From Bidens hawaiensis (taxonomy: Eukaryota; Streptophyta; Magnoliopsida; Asterales; Asteraceae): a stretch of DNA of 64,000 bases. The stretch covers positions 1 through 64,000 of the forward strand of contig JAIQDT010005823.1 of the NCBI GenBank assembly GCA_021521415.1. Reading direction: 5' to 3'. Numbering within the stretch: the stretch's first letter is position 1; every line of letters begins with the position of its first letter. The notes under the pieces were generated by a model. It ran no database searches, was not told the origin of the DNA, and worked only from the letters and a program-made list of their open reading frames with translations. Shown in pieces: positions 35,446 to 46,804 of the stretch. Made by a program: the position numbers and the translations under genes.

Positions 35446-36522
35446 CTAGGATATAGCCCGTGTAATTAGGAGTGTTATTTGGGCTCGTTTTTTGGGTTTC
35501 GGGTTTTTCGGGTCGGGGTCTTCGGGTTTCAAAGTTTTATATCTTAACCCGAAACCCAACCCAAATCTCTCACAGGTTTTTCGGGTATGGGTAATTCGGG
35601 TTCGGGTTTTTTCAGATTGGGTTAATCGGGTTTCAAGTATCCTAGAAAATGAAAAAAAACAAAAAAAATTAAAAAACTTTAATGCTAAAATTAAAACATA
35701 CTCTTCGTAACGTAAATAATCAAATAATAAACCATCATTACTTGATATAAGTCATAAAATAATTCAAAAAAAGAGTAAAACTAAGTAACTAACTCGAATC
35801 ATAATCGTCTTCAATCATAAGTGATTTTGTTGTTCGGTTGGCTGCTATTAGTAATAAACAAAAAACATAAATTAACAGTAAACAATCGATCCATAATAGT
35901 TGGAATGACAACAGTCGATTAGGCTCAGATTCTGATAACTTAAGTGACTAAGACTAAGCTTACTATACCTAAAAATATATTTAATTTCAAAAGTAAAAGT
36001 TTATTTAGGTTTTTCGGGTTGACCCGAAACTTATAAATCAAACCCGAGAGCGAACCCGAATTACTTCGGTTCGGGTTCAGGTTAGTCTTTTCTCGGGTTC
36101 GGGTTCTTCGGGTTGGGTTAGTTCGGGTTCGGGTTCGGGTACGGGTTTTTTCGAGTTGGGTTTCAGGTTTCGGGTAAAAGTGACAGCCCTACGTGTAATA
36201 CACGGGTGGTTAAAAAATGCAACAAAAAATTTAAATTTAATAATAGACATAATTACATAACTTGTGAATTCATAAGATATAAATAATGATAAATAAAAAT
36301 GTTATAATTTATAAATATATTAAAAAACATCATTTAATACAACAATTAATGTTATATTTGTAACTTTGTTAATAATTATATAAATGTTAATATATTAAAA
36401 TTAAATAGCTTATTAGGTGTAAATTATAATTTTGAAAATTATTAAGATGAAATCCTATATGAAATTATGAATAGCTTAGTTAAATGGCATGTGCAAACTA
36501 TTGATTTAATATATTAGTTAGA
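35446..36522 (-). mobile_element. Non-autonomous Helitron interrupted by a hAT element (H2)
   Basis: On the minus strand it starts TCTAACTAATATATTAAATC at 36522 after host A. It ends CTAG at 35449-35446, followed by T. Its terminal hairpin (CCCGTGT AAT ACACGGG on the plus strand) is split in its loop by the hAT element at 35467-36191. Without that insertion and one duplication copy it is about 344 bp. It is a sibling of the Helitron at 28800-29451. Confidence 0.8.
35467..36191. mobile_element. hAT-like MITE, 725 bp, with GGGTTCGGG-rich interior
   Basis: The 8-bp target duplication CGTGTAAT is perfect (35459-35466 and 36192-36199). Terminal inverted repeats are TAGGAGTGTTATTT and, from the other end, TAGGGCTGTCACTTTT. 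Both end regions are cryptically repetitive for TCGGGTTCGGGTTT-like words. The middle is AT-rich and non-coding. An 8-bp duplication with TAGGG-type ends fits hAT. Confidence 0.88.
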
Positions 36523-36738
36523 TTAGATTTATCTAATACAAATGTTAATATAAAAATAAATAAAATTTAGAATTTCGTCTGATTATTTTCTTAATATAAT
36601 TTTGAGTTTTAGGTTAACTTCAGAAATGGAGAGCGTTGTACAAAGCAGTGTTATTGAATGATTTAACTTTAAAATTTGAGTTTTATTTATTACTTTCTAT
36701 ATTAAATTGGTTTTAAAGTAAACTCCAAAAATTATAAC

Positions 36739-36961
36739 TCCTGGCTATATTGGTAGGACGGTCTTTAGTTTTATCTTATGTTCATCTAAGGGTTTCTTCT
36801 GTTTGACGTTACGAGTTTGAATCCTACTCGTGTGGCATAAACCCAGGTTTAAACCTAGGTGAAGCGTCACTAGATAGACTAGGCCTTACGATATTAAATC
36901 CTTATGAGAGGTTTTTCTAGAGTTTAACCGGTGTTTGTGTCGTTAAAAAAAATCAAATGTG
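36739..36961 (+). mobile_element. tRNA-derived SINE candidate
   Basis: An A-box-like TGGTAGGACGG (about 36751) and a B-box-like GAGTTTGAATCC (about 36813) are separated as in pol III promoters. The element ends in a short A-rich tail. It is flanked by AATTATAA at 36730-36737 and 36962-36969, a plausible target duplication. Confidence 0.6.
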
Positions 36962-36969
36962 AATTATAA

Positions 36970-37225
36970 TTAAGACTATTGACCACTTGATTTGGTGCCA
37001 AATAAAGAAGGTTGACCGGCTGAAAATGGTTTGTTTACTTGTTGAATCAATGGGAGAGGACCATAAGATTTCATTAAAATTCAACTTTCAAAGGCCGCCT
37101 TAGGCTCCTGACCAAGTATGCATACTAGTACTACTTGTATTGATTAAATTTCAACATGACTTTTATAGACTTTAATTTGTACTCGGACCCAATGCTCAAA
37201 ATACTGTTGATTAGGGTTTTCTTAT
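36970..37225. other. Spacer, nothing recognised
   Basis: No coding signal. Confidence 0.4.
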
Positions 37226-37233
37226 GCGACGGT

Positions 37234-37511
37234 CAGTGGCGGAACTTGAACAGTTATATTAGGGGGGGTCAAAAATTCTAAACTAGTCATAAGTTCATAC
37301 ATTAGAAACCAAATTTTTTTCATCAAATAAAAACCATAAATCCAAAAAAAAAATAACATGTTCTTGCACATAAATGAATATGAGCTTTTGGATATGAGGG
37401 GTAAAAGATATAAAACATAGCATAATTATAAAGACATGGGCTATATATCTTCTGAACCGAAAACCTGGAGGGGCCACAACCCCTCCCCGCCCTCAATAAG
37501 TTCCGCCCATG
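37234..37511. mobile_element. hAT MITE, 278 bp
   Basis: The ends are CAGTGGCGGAACTTG and, in reverse complement, CATGGGCGGAACTTATT. Flanks are GCGACGGT (37226-37233) and GCGACGGG (37512-37519), an 8-bp duplication with one change. The interior is AT-rich and non-coding. Confidence 0.88.
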
Positions 37512-37693
37512 GCGACGGGGTTGGTTTGAACCTTCAAGTGAAATTCATGGATATTACGGGTGCATCTTGGGCGTGAGTATATGTCTATATGATATTATAC
37601 AAAGCACTACAAACGTCTAATATGAAATCGATGAGTTTGTATTTAGTAAAAGGATATATTTCAGATTAACCTGACTGGTTCACATGTTTGTCT

Positions 37694-37928
37694 ATTTTAT
37701 AATTTGAATTAGTTGAACATCGTATGTCAAAACTTTAAGAAACAAAAAAGAACATCACATTTATATATCTTGCGGCAAATTTGTAATTTATTGTAAGTGT
37801 GTATAAGAAATGAGCTATTCACAATTGTAGAAATAGCCATGCTGATTCTCTCGGTATAGAGAGACATTATTCATTCAATGTATTTTATACTTTGTTGAGC
37901 ATTCATATCGACTTCTATATTTTCATAC
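37694..37928. repeat. Direct repeat, copy 1 (partner 39350-39460 plus 41606-41735)
   Basis: The block from ATTTTATAATTTGAATTAG to TTCTATATTTTCATA is repeated downstream with few changes. The second copy is split by a Tat-like retroelement. Copy 1 ends where a Helitron 3' end begins. Confidence 0.9.
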
Positions 37929-38421
37929 TAGATTAGGTACCCGTACACTACACGGGTTAAACAATTTAAATCATATGAATCATAACTCTATAAAATAATA
38001 ATAATAATAATAATAAATAAAGTAACGTATTATATTAAATATAAACAAAAATAAACTACAATCATAATTCACAAATTTATAAATAAATCAAAAATCTTTA
38101 AATATTTTCTTGTATACAACAATAGGTGTTTTATTTGTAACTTCACCATTCATATATAATATTAGTAGCCGTTCAAAAAAATCTAATATTAGTAAATTTA
38201 CTGTGTCTGTGCTCTTGATAACGTCATATACAACTACAAAAAATTACTTTACTTGCATAGTGTATGTTTCAAGACCATATTTCATCCTAAACAAAATCGG
38301 AATACCATGAAATGAAAATTGCAACTTCCTAAAGTTTAGAGTAAAAGGCGACCACCTACACCATACAACTTGCAAAATGCTAAAAATATTATACTTAATT
38401 AAGTAATGCAACTTGTATGTT
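37929..38421 (-). mobile_element. Helitron 3' end (H3); 5' end not found
   Basis: On the minus strand the hairpin ACACGGG...CCCGTAC (37941-37957, one mismatch) is followed after eight bases by CTAG (37932-37929) and host T. In the partner repeat at 41725 the host continues uninterrupted at exactly this place, which supports an insertion. The 5' TC end was not identified. Confidence 0.6.
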
Positions 38422-38424
38422 TAA

Positions 38425-38634
38425 GGGGGTGTTCGGGTTTCCTTATTTTCATCTCCTTATAACTTATTAACTTTTATAGGTTAAAATTGTGTTTGGGTAA
38501 TGTGACCTTTTTAACTTTAAAAAAAAAAAGAAAAAAAGTTTTTGATAAGTTAGCAGGAAATAACTTATTAGAACAACTTATATAAGTCAAAAGAAGGTGC
38601 AAATAAGGAATTCCAAACATGGACTAAATTCAAT
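38425..38634. mobile_element. PIF/Harbinger-like MITE, 210 bp
   Basis: The left end is GGGGGTGTTCGGGTTTCCTT and the right end AAATAAGGAATTCCAAACATGGAC, shortened and mutated. TAA occurs on both sides (38422-38424 and 38635-38637). It belongs to the same family as the element at 24962 and has no coding capacity. Confidence 0.8.
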
Positions 38635-38637
38635 AGA

Positions 38638-38714
38638 ATCAAAATGAATAAACAAAAAAAGGAAATTTCTTTAAAAGAGCATGTAAATGTCTCGGGCCCT
38701 TAAAGAAGTTTTAG

Positions 38715-38759
<45 letters not shown>

Positions 38760-39349
38760 TTGTTAGTATAGATGTTCTCTTTTACAAATATTTTCAAATT
38801 ACTATTTTTTTTGTTATGCACATAAAAATATACATATGTTAATAAGCGATGATGTTCCCCTAACCTTGCTAGATTCTTATAATCCATTTGTCTTGTACGC
38901 TCCTTTGTTATAAGCAGACCACTTGCTAGAAAATTTTGTGATTTGCTTGAGTACGTCTCAAAATTAGCTGCGTTCACATCAAATGATATAATAATTAAAG
39001 GACTAGTACTTGAAAAATAACTCATCAGTTGCATTGTAACACCTGTTTTAACTCATCAAGTCATGCTTTCACATATCCACCATTGCTGAACAAACACCAT
39101 TCACGTCTCAAAAGAAGGCAGCATCTAGATGTAAGAAAAATCAAAATTGTATTTATATATGCATATGGATATACAACATATACACAATCTTGGCAGATGA
39201 AGTATACCTATTAAACAACTGAGCATTTATGAAAGAAAATATTTGTGTGAAAATTTTCATGATAAAAAATGGTGACACTTGAAATAATCAAAAAATGACG
39301 GTGCCTATTAAACTGAATGAAAATATCGTATGTCAAATGTTAGCCAATT
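38638..39349. other. Spacer with (AAT)n microsatellite
   Basis: An uninterrupted (ATA)n run of about 14 units lies at 38715-38758. Open frames through it are not credible. Confidence 0.7.
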
Positions 39350-39460
39350 AATTTTTATAATTTGAATTAGTTGAACATCGTATGTCAAAACTTATAAGAA
39401 ACAAAAATGAACATCACATTTATATATCTTGTGGCAAATTTGTAATTTATTGTAAGTGTA

Positions 39461-40427
39461 TGAAGAAACGTGGATCGGCTCACTGGTAGACGATCAACTT
39501 TCCTCGGGTATGAGTATGCTATTTCACCGATGGTTCTCCGGAGTATGAGTTCTTCCACCTACAAAACGAGCAGCACCGTGAACTTACCCCTCAGAAAGGG
39601 ACAGAGGGGTCCTCTTTGGGGTAACCCTCCGGTGTGAAAATAAGAGATTGTAGGAGAAGATAATAATAATCTGAGAGTGAGTAAGGAATTGGAATGTATT
39701 TTCTTGCTTACCTCCCCTTGTGGAGGTGGTGTGGTATTTATAGTGTTAGGGTTTCCAATTATTGGGCTCAGATCCCATTAGGGCCTTTTTGGCCTCCTCC
39801 TATTGCTTTGCGCCACGTGTCCTTAGGACACCTGGTGCTTTTTCCTTGATTATTCTCTGACCCAGGCATTTTACCTGACCCATGTGCAATCACGTGGTAG
39901 CACATGGGTTTTGCTGAGTTGTCCACCTTTCATTGGCAGCTGTCAACATCAGCATATTCTTATTCCTTAAAGGATACCTTCTGGAAGGTTGTCTGACGAG
40001 CACAATCAAGGTTGTCCTTATCCTGATTTGGATAAGGACGAGGTTGATTATGTGCACGTGTGATATGCGCCTATCCTGAGGATGCGCGAAGTCTTCTCTT
40101 TATTCTCACGCGCAGATGTTTCGCAAGCATATGTGATATGCGCAAGCATATGTAATATGCGCCACGCGCAGATGTGATATGCGTGAGCATGCGATATGCG
40201 CCACGCGCAGATGTGATATGCGTGAGCATATATGGTGCGCGAGCATGTGATACGCGTGAGCATATGTGATGCGTGAGCATATATGATATGCGTGAGCATA
40301 TGTGATATGCGCCGTGCGCATAGGTTTTGGCTTTGTGCCTTCATGATATCTTGATTTCAAGCCTCTTGTCTATATCTTGTGGGTTGACCCGCCCCGCTCG
40401 ATGTTAAGGCGGGTACATACCTCTTCA
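39461..40427 (-). repeat. LTR of the truncated Tat-like element
   Basis: Ends are TGAAGA...TCTTCA. The adjoining AGCCCCCCCAGTC is, on the minus strand, a G-rich polypurine tract in front of this 3' LTR. A block of repeated ATATGCG(C/T)GAGCAT words fills 40053-40318. Confidence 0.85.
40053..40318. repeat. Tandem array of about 20-25-bp units with GATATGCGTGAGCATA
   Basis: Roughly ten imperfect units made of GTGATATGCG, CGTGAGCATA and GCCACGCGCA words. Frames on the minus strand (His/Ala/Tyr-rich) are repeat artefacts. Confidence 0.9.
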
Positions 40428-40669
40428 AGCCCCCCCAGTCTAATGTGTGTCTTGTCTCGCGCGAGCGAGGTAAGATAGATATTAGACTTAATAGTTCTCT
40501 TTTAATAGGGTTTTGTCTTTTCCTTTTTTATTTCTCATCGTTGCGCGAAATTCTATCCTTGTGGTTGAAATGAATCGTCCATGTACGTGGTTGGTTGGTG
40601 CTGACATGCGTCAGAGATGGAGACATGTGTCAGAATTTTCGTGTGCTCGAGGTGCTATAGTTGCCTTTC

Positions 40670-40868
40670 ATGTCCCCTCACACAGTGTCAGGAACACGTG
40701 TCGCACTCGCGTTGGCCTGCACCTGCGAGTGGGGGCGCGTGAACTCTGATCAGTACCTGTTTCGTTCCCTTTTATGTCCCCTCACACAGTGTCAGGAACA
40801 CGTGTCGCGCTCGCGTTGGCCTGCACCTGCGAGTGGGGGCGCGTGAACTCTGATCAGTACCTGTTTCT
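40670..40868. repeat. Tandem duplication, 104-bp unit x2
   Basis: Copy 1 begins ATGTCCCCTCACACAGTG at 40670 and copy 2 at 40774. They differ at very few bases. The pair lies directly upstream of the TATA box of the antisense gene, so it may duplicate promoter elements. Confidence 0.93.
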
Positions 40869-40882
40869 CTCTCTCCTGGGCC

Positions 40883-40890
40883 TATAAAAG
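40883..40890 (+). promoter_or_regulatory. TATA box of the antisense gene in the truncated element
   Basis: TATAAAAG lies about 150 bp before the ATG at 41032 and is followed by a T/C-rich leader. It points opposite to the LTR promoter. Confidence 0.6.
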
Positions 40891-41031
40891 TAAGCCTTTT
40901 GAGTTGTTATTCTTCATCTTCATTGTTATTTCAGAGCTTTTTCTTTCCTTCCATTTTTATTCCGATTAAGAGCTTGTCTTTTGCTTCCAGATTTCCGTTC
41001 TTGAAGTAACCTCTGTTTGATTCACAGTTGT

Positions 41032-41613
41032 ATGTCTGATAACCCAGACGCCACAATCTCCCCCAGCAGACGCCGTGTAAAATCATTAGTCATGTCCACT
41101 TTGAAGAAGACCGGCAAGGGAAAACGGGCTGCTGAGGCCTCGTCGGAGGAGGTGGGGAAGGGCAAGACAGTGAAGAGGTGGGATGAGATTCCCTGCAAGT
41201 TGAGACAGTCTGATTTCGACAGTCTCATCGCCTCTCAGGGTTTTCTCCCTGAGTACGGCTGTATGCTTCCGGCGGCCGGGCAAACGGCGGCAGATCCGCC
41301 CACCGGCTATATCTCCTTATACTGCCATTTTTTCACTCACTGCAACCTTCGTCTCCCGATGACAAGGTTTATGGGTGCGCTGCTTAAATTTCATGGGATT
41401 CACATATCCCAAGTCCATCCTTTTGGACTTGTGCGCATGACTCATTTTGAGTTCATGTGCAAAGCTCAGCGCGAGGAGCCAACCCCTCGGCGCTTTCAAT
41501 TTTTTTATAAGCCAAAAATCCAAGATTCTTGGTTCTCATTCGTTCCTCGCAGTCAGAAGGTCAAGTGCTGCACTGTTTCCTTCAAGAGCCTTCATGACTG
41601 GTCTGAGAAATGA
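41032..41613 (+). pseudogene. Antisense ORF of the Tat-like element, 5' part ('putative gypsy type transposon' domain)
   Basis: The frame starts ATG at 41032 (MSDNPDATISPSRRRV) and is a first-exon fragment. Its core (YCHFFTHCNLRLPMTRF, then FHGIHISQVHPFGLVRMTHFE) matches the region known as the putative gypsy type transposon domain. It is also recognisably related to the antisense gene at 48311-51495 (compare NLRFPLTKF and VHPMAIAKVRHFEWVC). The function of the domain is unknown. The frame ends a few codons after the element breaks off, because the final codons and stop come from host DNA. Confidence 0.75.
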
Positions 41614-41735
41614 GCTATTCACAATTGTAGAAATAGCCATGCTGATTCTAGAATCAGTATAGAGATACATTATTCCTTCAATGTATTTTATACTTTGTTA
41701 AGTATTCATATAAGCTTCTATGTTTTCATATTTAT

Positions 41736-44150
41736 CTCTATCTATATAACTTAGAATTTAATAATAAATAATAATATTCTACTATAGAGAGGTCATAACA
41801 AAAATAAATTATAACAAAATAAGTGTTTGTAGGTGAGATACAAATAAAGATACAGATATGTGGTATGCCAAATAAAATTTAAAAAATGCGATATTTAATT
41901 AATCTATAAAGATGGAGTCATGAAAATAGCGAAGCTGTTGTAGTTGTAATTGAAAACAGAAAAAATAATAATAAATATTATTTGATTGAATAAAAATAGA
42001 TAAACATAGAGCATAAAATTTGATAATTTGTTTAAAAATTAATTTAATTTTGGAGATAAATACGTTTTTAGAGAGAGATTTTGAACCTATGAATATAGTC
42101 ATGTTCTCTTTGTCTCGTGTGATTTTATTCAAATCTTTGTTGTCTAGAAAAATATAATAGTCCATTGTACATGTTCCCATTAGGTCAATGTTTTGTCAAA
42201 AAGAATAGTCAACATTAAACGGCCAAAACCAAAAGTCAAGCATATGTTTCCGAAGCTTCAAATGTGACTGTATGACTAGGCTAAAGATGACCTCATGTAT
42301 GACGTAGTTGTTAGCCACGTGGAACTTATTTGACACGTGAGATGGTGATTTTGATCGAACGGCTACTAATGTATTCATGTAAGTGTAAGTTGATACAAAA
42401 TTAATTTATTTATTATGTGACTTGAAACAAAAACACCACCAATGAAGACGTAAAAGTTACGTTTCAAAAATAATCTTTAATCATGGTTGATAACTTCTTC
42501 TTCTCCTTCTCCTTCTCCTTCTTATATATAATAATTATTATAAAGTTTGGTGTCGTTAAGTATCGATTGGACCACTTGACGGCAACTTATTAGTCTTAGT
42601 GTTTTGTTTTTTTTTTATTTTCGGTACAATAACGAACATAATGGAAACTGACCAAATATCAATTTTGTTTTTATTGTTTTAATTTTCGTACCGTAACGAA
42701 CGTGACAAAAACCAAGTTTTAATTTCGTGTAGACTCATAGCCTCGACGTATAAGACTGACAATGCATGGATTTTACCAACGGCCAGATGTAACCCCATTG
42801 CACAACTATGTTAGTGGGACAACCTTGTGAGCTGACATTTTGTTACTATTTTTATATTATGGTGCAAAACAAGTTCTGAACCAATGTTGTAAATGTAGGT
42901 TTACAAGGCCGAGTACTTGCTACAAGATATGGTATCGATACGAGTTTTTTTAATTCCGCCTAGTTACTAATAATCAATCAAAGGTGGTCAATCTCAGCTG
43001 GAATCGCGTCTAGCCGGTTAACCTTTCTCTCTTTTTACAGCCTCGTGGACGGACGAAAGAAGGTAAGTTACAGAACGGGACAGTGAAGGCCCTTTTGACG
43101 TGAGGTTCCTTTCTTAAAGGCCGATTTGGGGGGTCTTTTTCGATAGTTCACCCCGAATGACCCAATCTGTCTACGGCAACCACCCCTACTTTTAGTAGAT
43201 GGAGATGCGCACCTAGGAAAGCGCGGAATAGTTGGGCCGATTTTGACTTTAAAAATAAAACATAATTCATATTTTTATACTATTAAAAAAAAGGAATATC
43301 ACTTTTTCTAATTAATAATTAGCAAATTTTAGAATAATTTAGTATTTAAAATGTATTTCTCTTATTTATATTGATATACACTTATTTTGTTATACATATT
43401 AGTAAACTTATGATATTTGACATATATATAATATCCAAAAATTAATTTTCTTTATATTTATCATTTCCGAGTACTTCCCGACTATGCAGTTAATGCGGTA
43501 AAAAATCGGATAGTGGTCAAGGGCCGCTATTTGAGATATAGATGATCGTGGCGGGATAGTGGTGAAAAAGCGGTAATTTTAATAATATGCATCATATATA
43601 TATATATATATATAAAATATTTAATAGTAATATAAAAAAACACAAAAGTATCACTAATTGAAACATGATTCAATTATAAGCAATGAAATCTTCCTCTGAT
43701 TCCACATCAACCAAGGAATCGTTGGTAGATGAAAGAGCGAGAACATGACTTTTTTAGGGATGGATAAAAAAACCGGTTATAAACAAGTAAAAGATCAAAT
43801 TTGAAGTTTGAGCAATTATGGTCATTTCTTAATTTAGCCCAAATATACCAACCTTGAAAATCGGTGCCATGACCGCTATCTAGGAATAAAAAATCAGTCT
43901 AATAGCGCCGCTAATTGCGGTTTCAGTATTCTGGACGGTTATTGGCACCGCTATTTTGCGAAAGTCCGCTAACCGCTATCTCACTGCTATTGACAGCATA
44001 GCTTCCCGAGTACACCCAACTTTCCAGTCAAACGTATAGGATCCGTCTCGCAACTTTTACAACTTTAATCTGAACACTATATAAGAAACATATATTGGGT
44101 GATTAACATGACCCATATTGAATAATCTTTAAAATAGTTAATTTGATTCA
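41736..44150. other. Spacer with unclassified repeats
   Basis: A dispersed repeat shared with 28000-28450 lies at 42600-42760. A CTTCTCCTTCTCC tract lies at 42507-42522. Between about 42906 and 44010 the sequence is rich in ACCGCTAT, GCGGT and CCGAGTAC words in both orientations, which suggests a decayed DNA transposon I cannot classify. (AT)n lies at 43587-43612. No gene is supported. Confidence 0.5.
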
Positions 44151-44155
44151 GAATC

Positions 44156-45139
44156 TGAAGAAACACTAAGTGACCCCGGCAGATTACGGATAATCTGGGG
44201 GTTAAGTAGATGTTTCACACGAGGGTTAGCTCCGGCAAAGATGGTTATTCCTCTGATGACCTGCAAAACAGACACCGTGAGCTCGTCACTGAGAAGGGGG
44301 GGTACCTCCTTATGACCACCTCCGGCGTGAGAATCAGACTAGATTGCTCTTGAATATAAGTGTATATTAAGAGAAATTGCTAGAGCAGATATCAGATATT
44401 ATATGGGGATATAAGATAAGATATGATACCGTTCCAAGGTGTTGGAGTATTTATAGCCGAAGGTAGGTTTCCAAGCAGGTACAGCCAGCTGTATAATATT
44501 CCTTTTCTACCAACTGTGGGCTACACACGTGCCATGCTGGTGGTTGGTGGGTAGGCAGCGGCTGATAGTGACATTGCCGACTGTGTACTATTCCTTTTCC
44601 ACCAACTGCAGGCTATGTACGTGCCACGACAAGGGTTGGTGAGTAGGCAGCGGCTGATAGTGACATTTTGTACTAGAGCGTGCTCCTCGTCGTACTGTTG
44701 TCAGTGAGCTGTCACCCTGTGATTGGTTCATGGGCTGCTTTGGTCAGATCTTGTCTATTTTGTCCATACCTTGGCAGGTATAGTACAAAAGATCCTCCAG
44801 AAGCGTACGGACTGGCTCATTTGGGCGGGAGTATTCCCGCCTTGCTCATTCCTTCTTCAGGTGACTACTGAATTATTGAGAGTTAGTGCCTTGTGCGTGT
44901 AGCCTTGCTATTAGTGCGGGTAGCCTTCCCTGATGGCTTGTATCCGCAGTTGCGGGAACAGGCGGGGTACTTCACCATTGGGAGGCTTTTCCTGCGGGAA
45001 CAGCTGGCGTACTGCGCGTAAGGTCTTCATCTCTCTGAGCATGGTGGATCCTGCGGAACCAGTTGGTCTTTGCGCAGAAGTCCCTCTTCAAGGTGAGTCT
45101 TGCGGGTCCAACTGGGCCCTGCTGGGACCTACCTCTTCA
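44156..45139 (-). repeat. 3' LTR of the Tat-like element
   Basis: 984 bp, TGAAGA...TCTTCA. A minus-strand TATAAATA lies at 44455-44448. Confidence 0.95.
44448..44455 (-). promoter_or_regulatory. TATA box in the left LTR
   Basis: TATTTATA on the plus strand reads TATAAATA on the minus strand. The same site occurs in the right LTR and in the related LTR at 39736. Confidence 0.7.
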
Positions 45140-45152
45140 AGTCCCCCCAGTC
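45140..45152 (-). promoter_or_regulatory. Polypurine tract of the Tat-like element
   Basis: On the minus strand it reads GACTGGGGGGACTT directly before the LTR start TGAAGAGG. The truncated relative at 40428 has the same arrangement. Confidence 0.85.
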
Positions 45153-46015
45153 CAATGTTATTCTCATGAATTGTTAATAAGTGAGGTGAACTTTTGGACT
45201 TAAGCAAAGGGTTTTGAAAAGGGTTTTTAGTTTTAAGGTTTTCCGTGGGGATTCTTCCCGCGGTTTTCCTAATGTCACGCAGAATTTCCCACTTTTCTGC
45301 TTGATCTTTGGGTATGATGCGGGTGTAACATCCCGAAATTTCTAAAATAATATTAATTGTATTACTTAATAATAGAGGGAAAGTTTACTCGGGTTATCGG
45401 GAAATAAATAAATAGAGTAGGAGTTGGTATGGGTCGGGCTAGTGTTGGGTAATGGATATGGGTTATGGACTTGGGTTATGAAAGAAGGAAGGAGAGTCCA
45501 TGGGCTTAAGCCCATGATCCCTAAATATAAATACCATTAATCACCATTTAATCCTCATTCTCACATATTCCATACACCACCAAAACACACACAACACCAT
45601 CTTATAACCCGAACCAAGATCCGAAGGAGAAAACCCGAGCTTGTTGGTGCTGGAACGTCATGACGGACCAAAACAACATCAAGGCTTAACCGTGTTCGTA
45701 GTTCGACTCGTTCAAGGTACGTTTATAGTTAGAAATCGTTCGTATAGGTTCGGTTTGATTTGAGAAATGATAGATCTGAGCTTGTATGGTAAAAACGAAT
45801 CCAACAAAGCTAATCTTACTGAAAATGGTTATGATTTGGTGGGTTAATCGATTGATAAAAAGAACCTGTAACCTATATGCCTAAATCGCACCCTTTAAAC
45901 ATCGATGTTAGGTCGATTTGATGGTTGGGGTTTGTAGGCGCTGGTCAGACGATTCCATGGATACCTAAATCGAGTTATTTGGTTAAGAAACGAAGGATTT
46001 AAGAGCGAACAGTAG

Positions 46016-46265
46016 CTGCAGCCGACAACTTCGCCTGCAAGCTAAGTTCGCCTGATGAACTTCGCCTGCAAAGCTAAGTTCGCCTGACGACAACTTCGCC
46101 TAAAAGCTAAGTTCGCCTGACGACAACTTCGCCTAAAAGCTAAGTTCGCCTGATGAACTTCACCTGCAAAGCTAAGTTCGCCTGACGACAACTTCGCCTA
46201 AAAGCTAAGTTCGCCTGACGACAACTTCCCCTAAAAGCTAAGTTCGCCTGATGACAACTTCGCCT
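46016..46265. repeat. Tandem repeat, about 30-33-bp unit with GCTAAGTTCGCCTGA
   Basis: About eight units of AACTTCGCCT(G/A)(C/A)AA then GCTAAGTTCGCCTGA(C/T)GA lie head to tail in the solo LTR, upstream of its downstream half. Confidence 0.92.
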
Positions 46266-46804
46266 AGAGTCAAGTTCGATTAGAAAATAGATTAAAACGA
46301 TAAGTAAAAGTAATCTAATACTAGGCCACCAGATTAAATCAGGCGAGTATTGATACGTGTAACTTATACAGTCAGCCGAGCTCAGTTAAAGAAGGGATTT
46401 ACAACTATCGGAGGCAGAAGCAGAGTTCAGGTGAGTTTCTAGCCCCACTTCCTTGTTATGTTTTCGGGGCTGTGTGCATACTCGATGTGAAGTGTGAATA
46501 CACTTACCTTAAGTGGTAAGTGTACGCTATAGATGTTATACGAGGTAGCTATTATATAATACTTGTTGGTGCGTGAACGATCTTCGGATATTGCACGCAT
46601 CGCCAAGGACAGTGATTGCCAAGTGGTTATTAGTGTGTATGATTGTTGATGTTACTTGCTTATTATGTAAATAATGTGCTGATAGGAAGCGGGTTATAGA
46701 CAAGTAGAAGTATAGTGTGATAGAAGTGGATAGGGGTCTAGTAATAGAGTTAGGGGCATAACGTGAGCACGTGGTAGAGTGAGTCTATGCGTGTCTTCGT
46801 TATT

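Larger units (their letters stand above)
39461..41605 (-). mobile_element. Truncated Tat-like LTR retroelement (3' LTR plus start of antisense gene)
   Basis: It begins TGAAGAAACG, an LTR end identical in type to the complete element at 44156-55146, and carries one LTR (39461-40427), a polypurine tract and the first part of the antisense gene. It stops abruptly at about 41605, where the host direct repeat resumes (AGAAATGAGCTATTC). gag, pol and the other LTR are missing. The element reads leftward, as the TATA box in its LTR (minus-strand TATAAATA at 39743-39736) shows. Confidence 0.85.

Noticed and set aside
40048..40360. His/Ala/Tyr-rich proteins on the minus strand
   Set aside because: They are artefacts of the ATATGCG array within an LTR.
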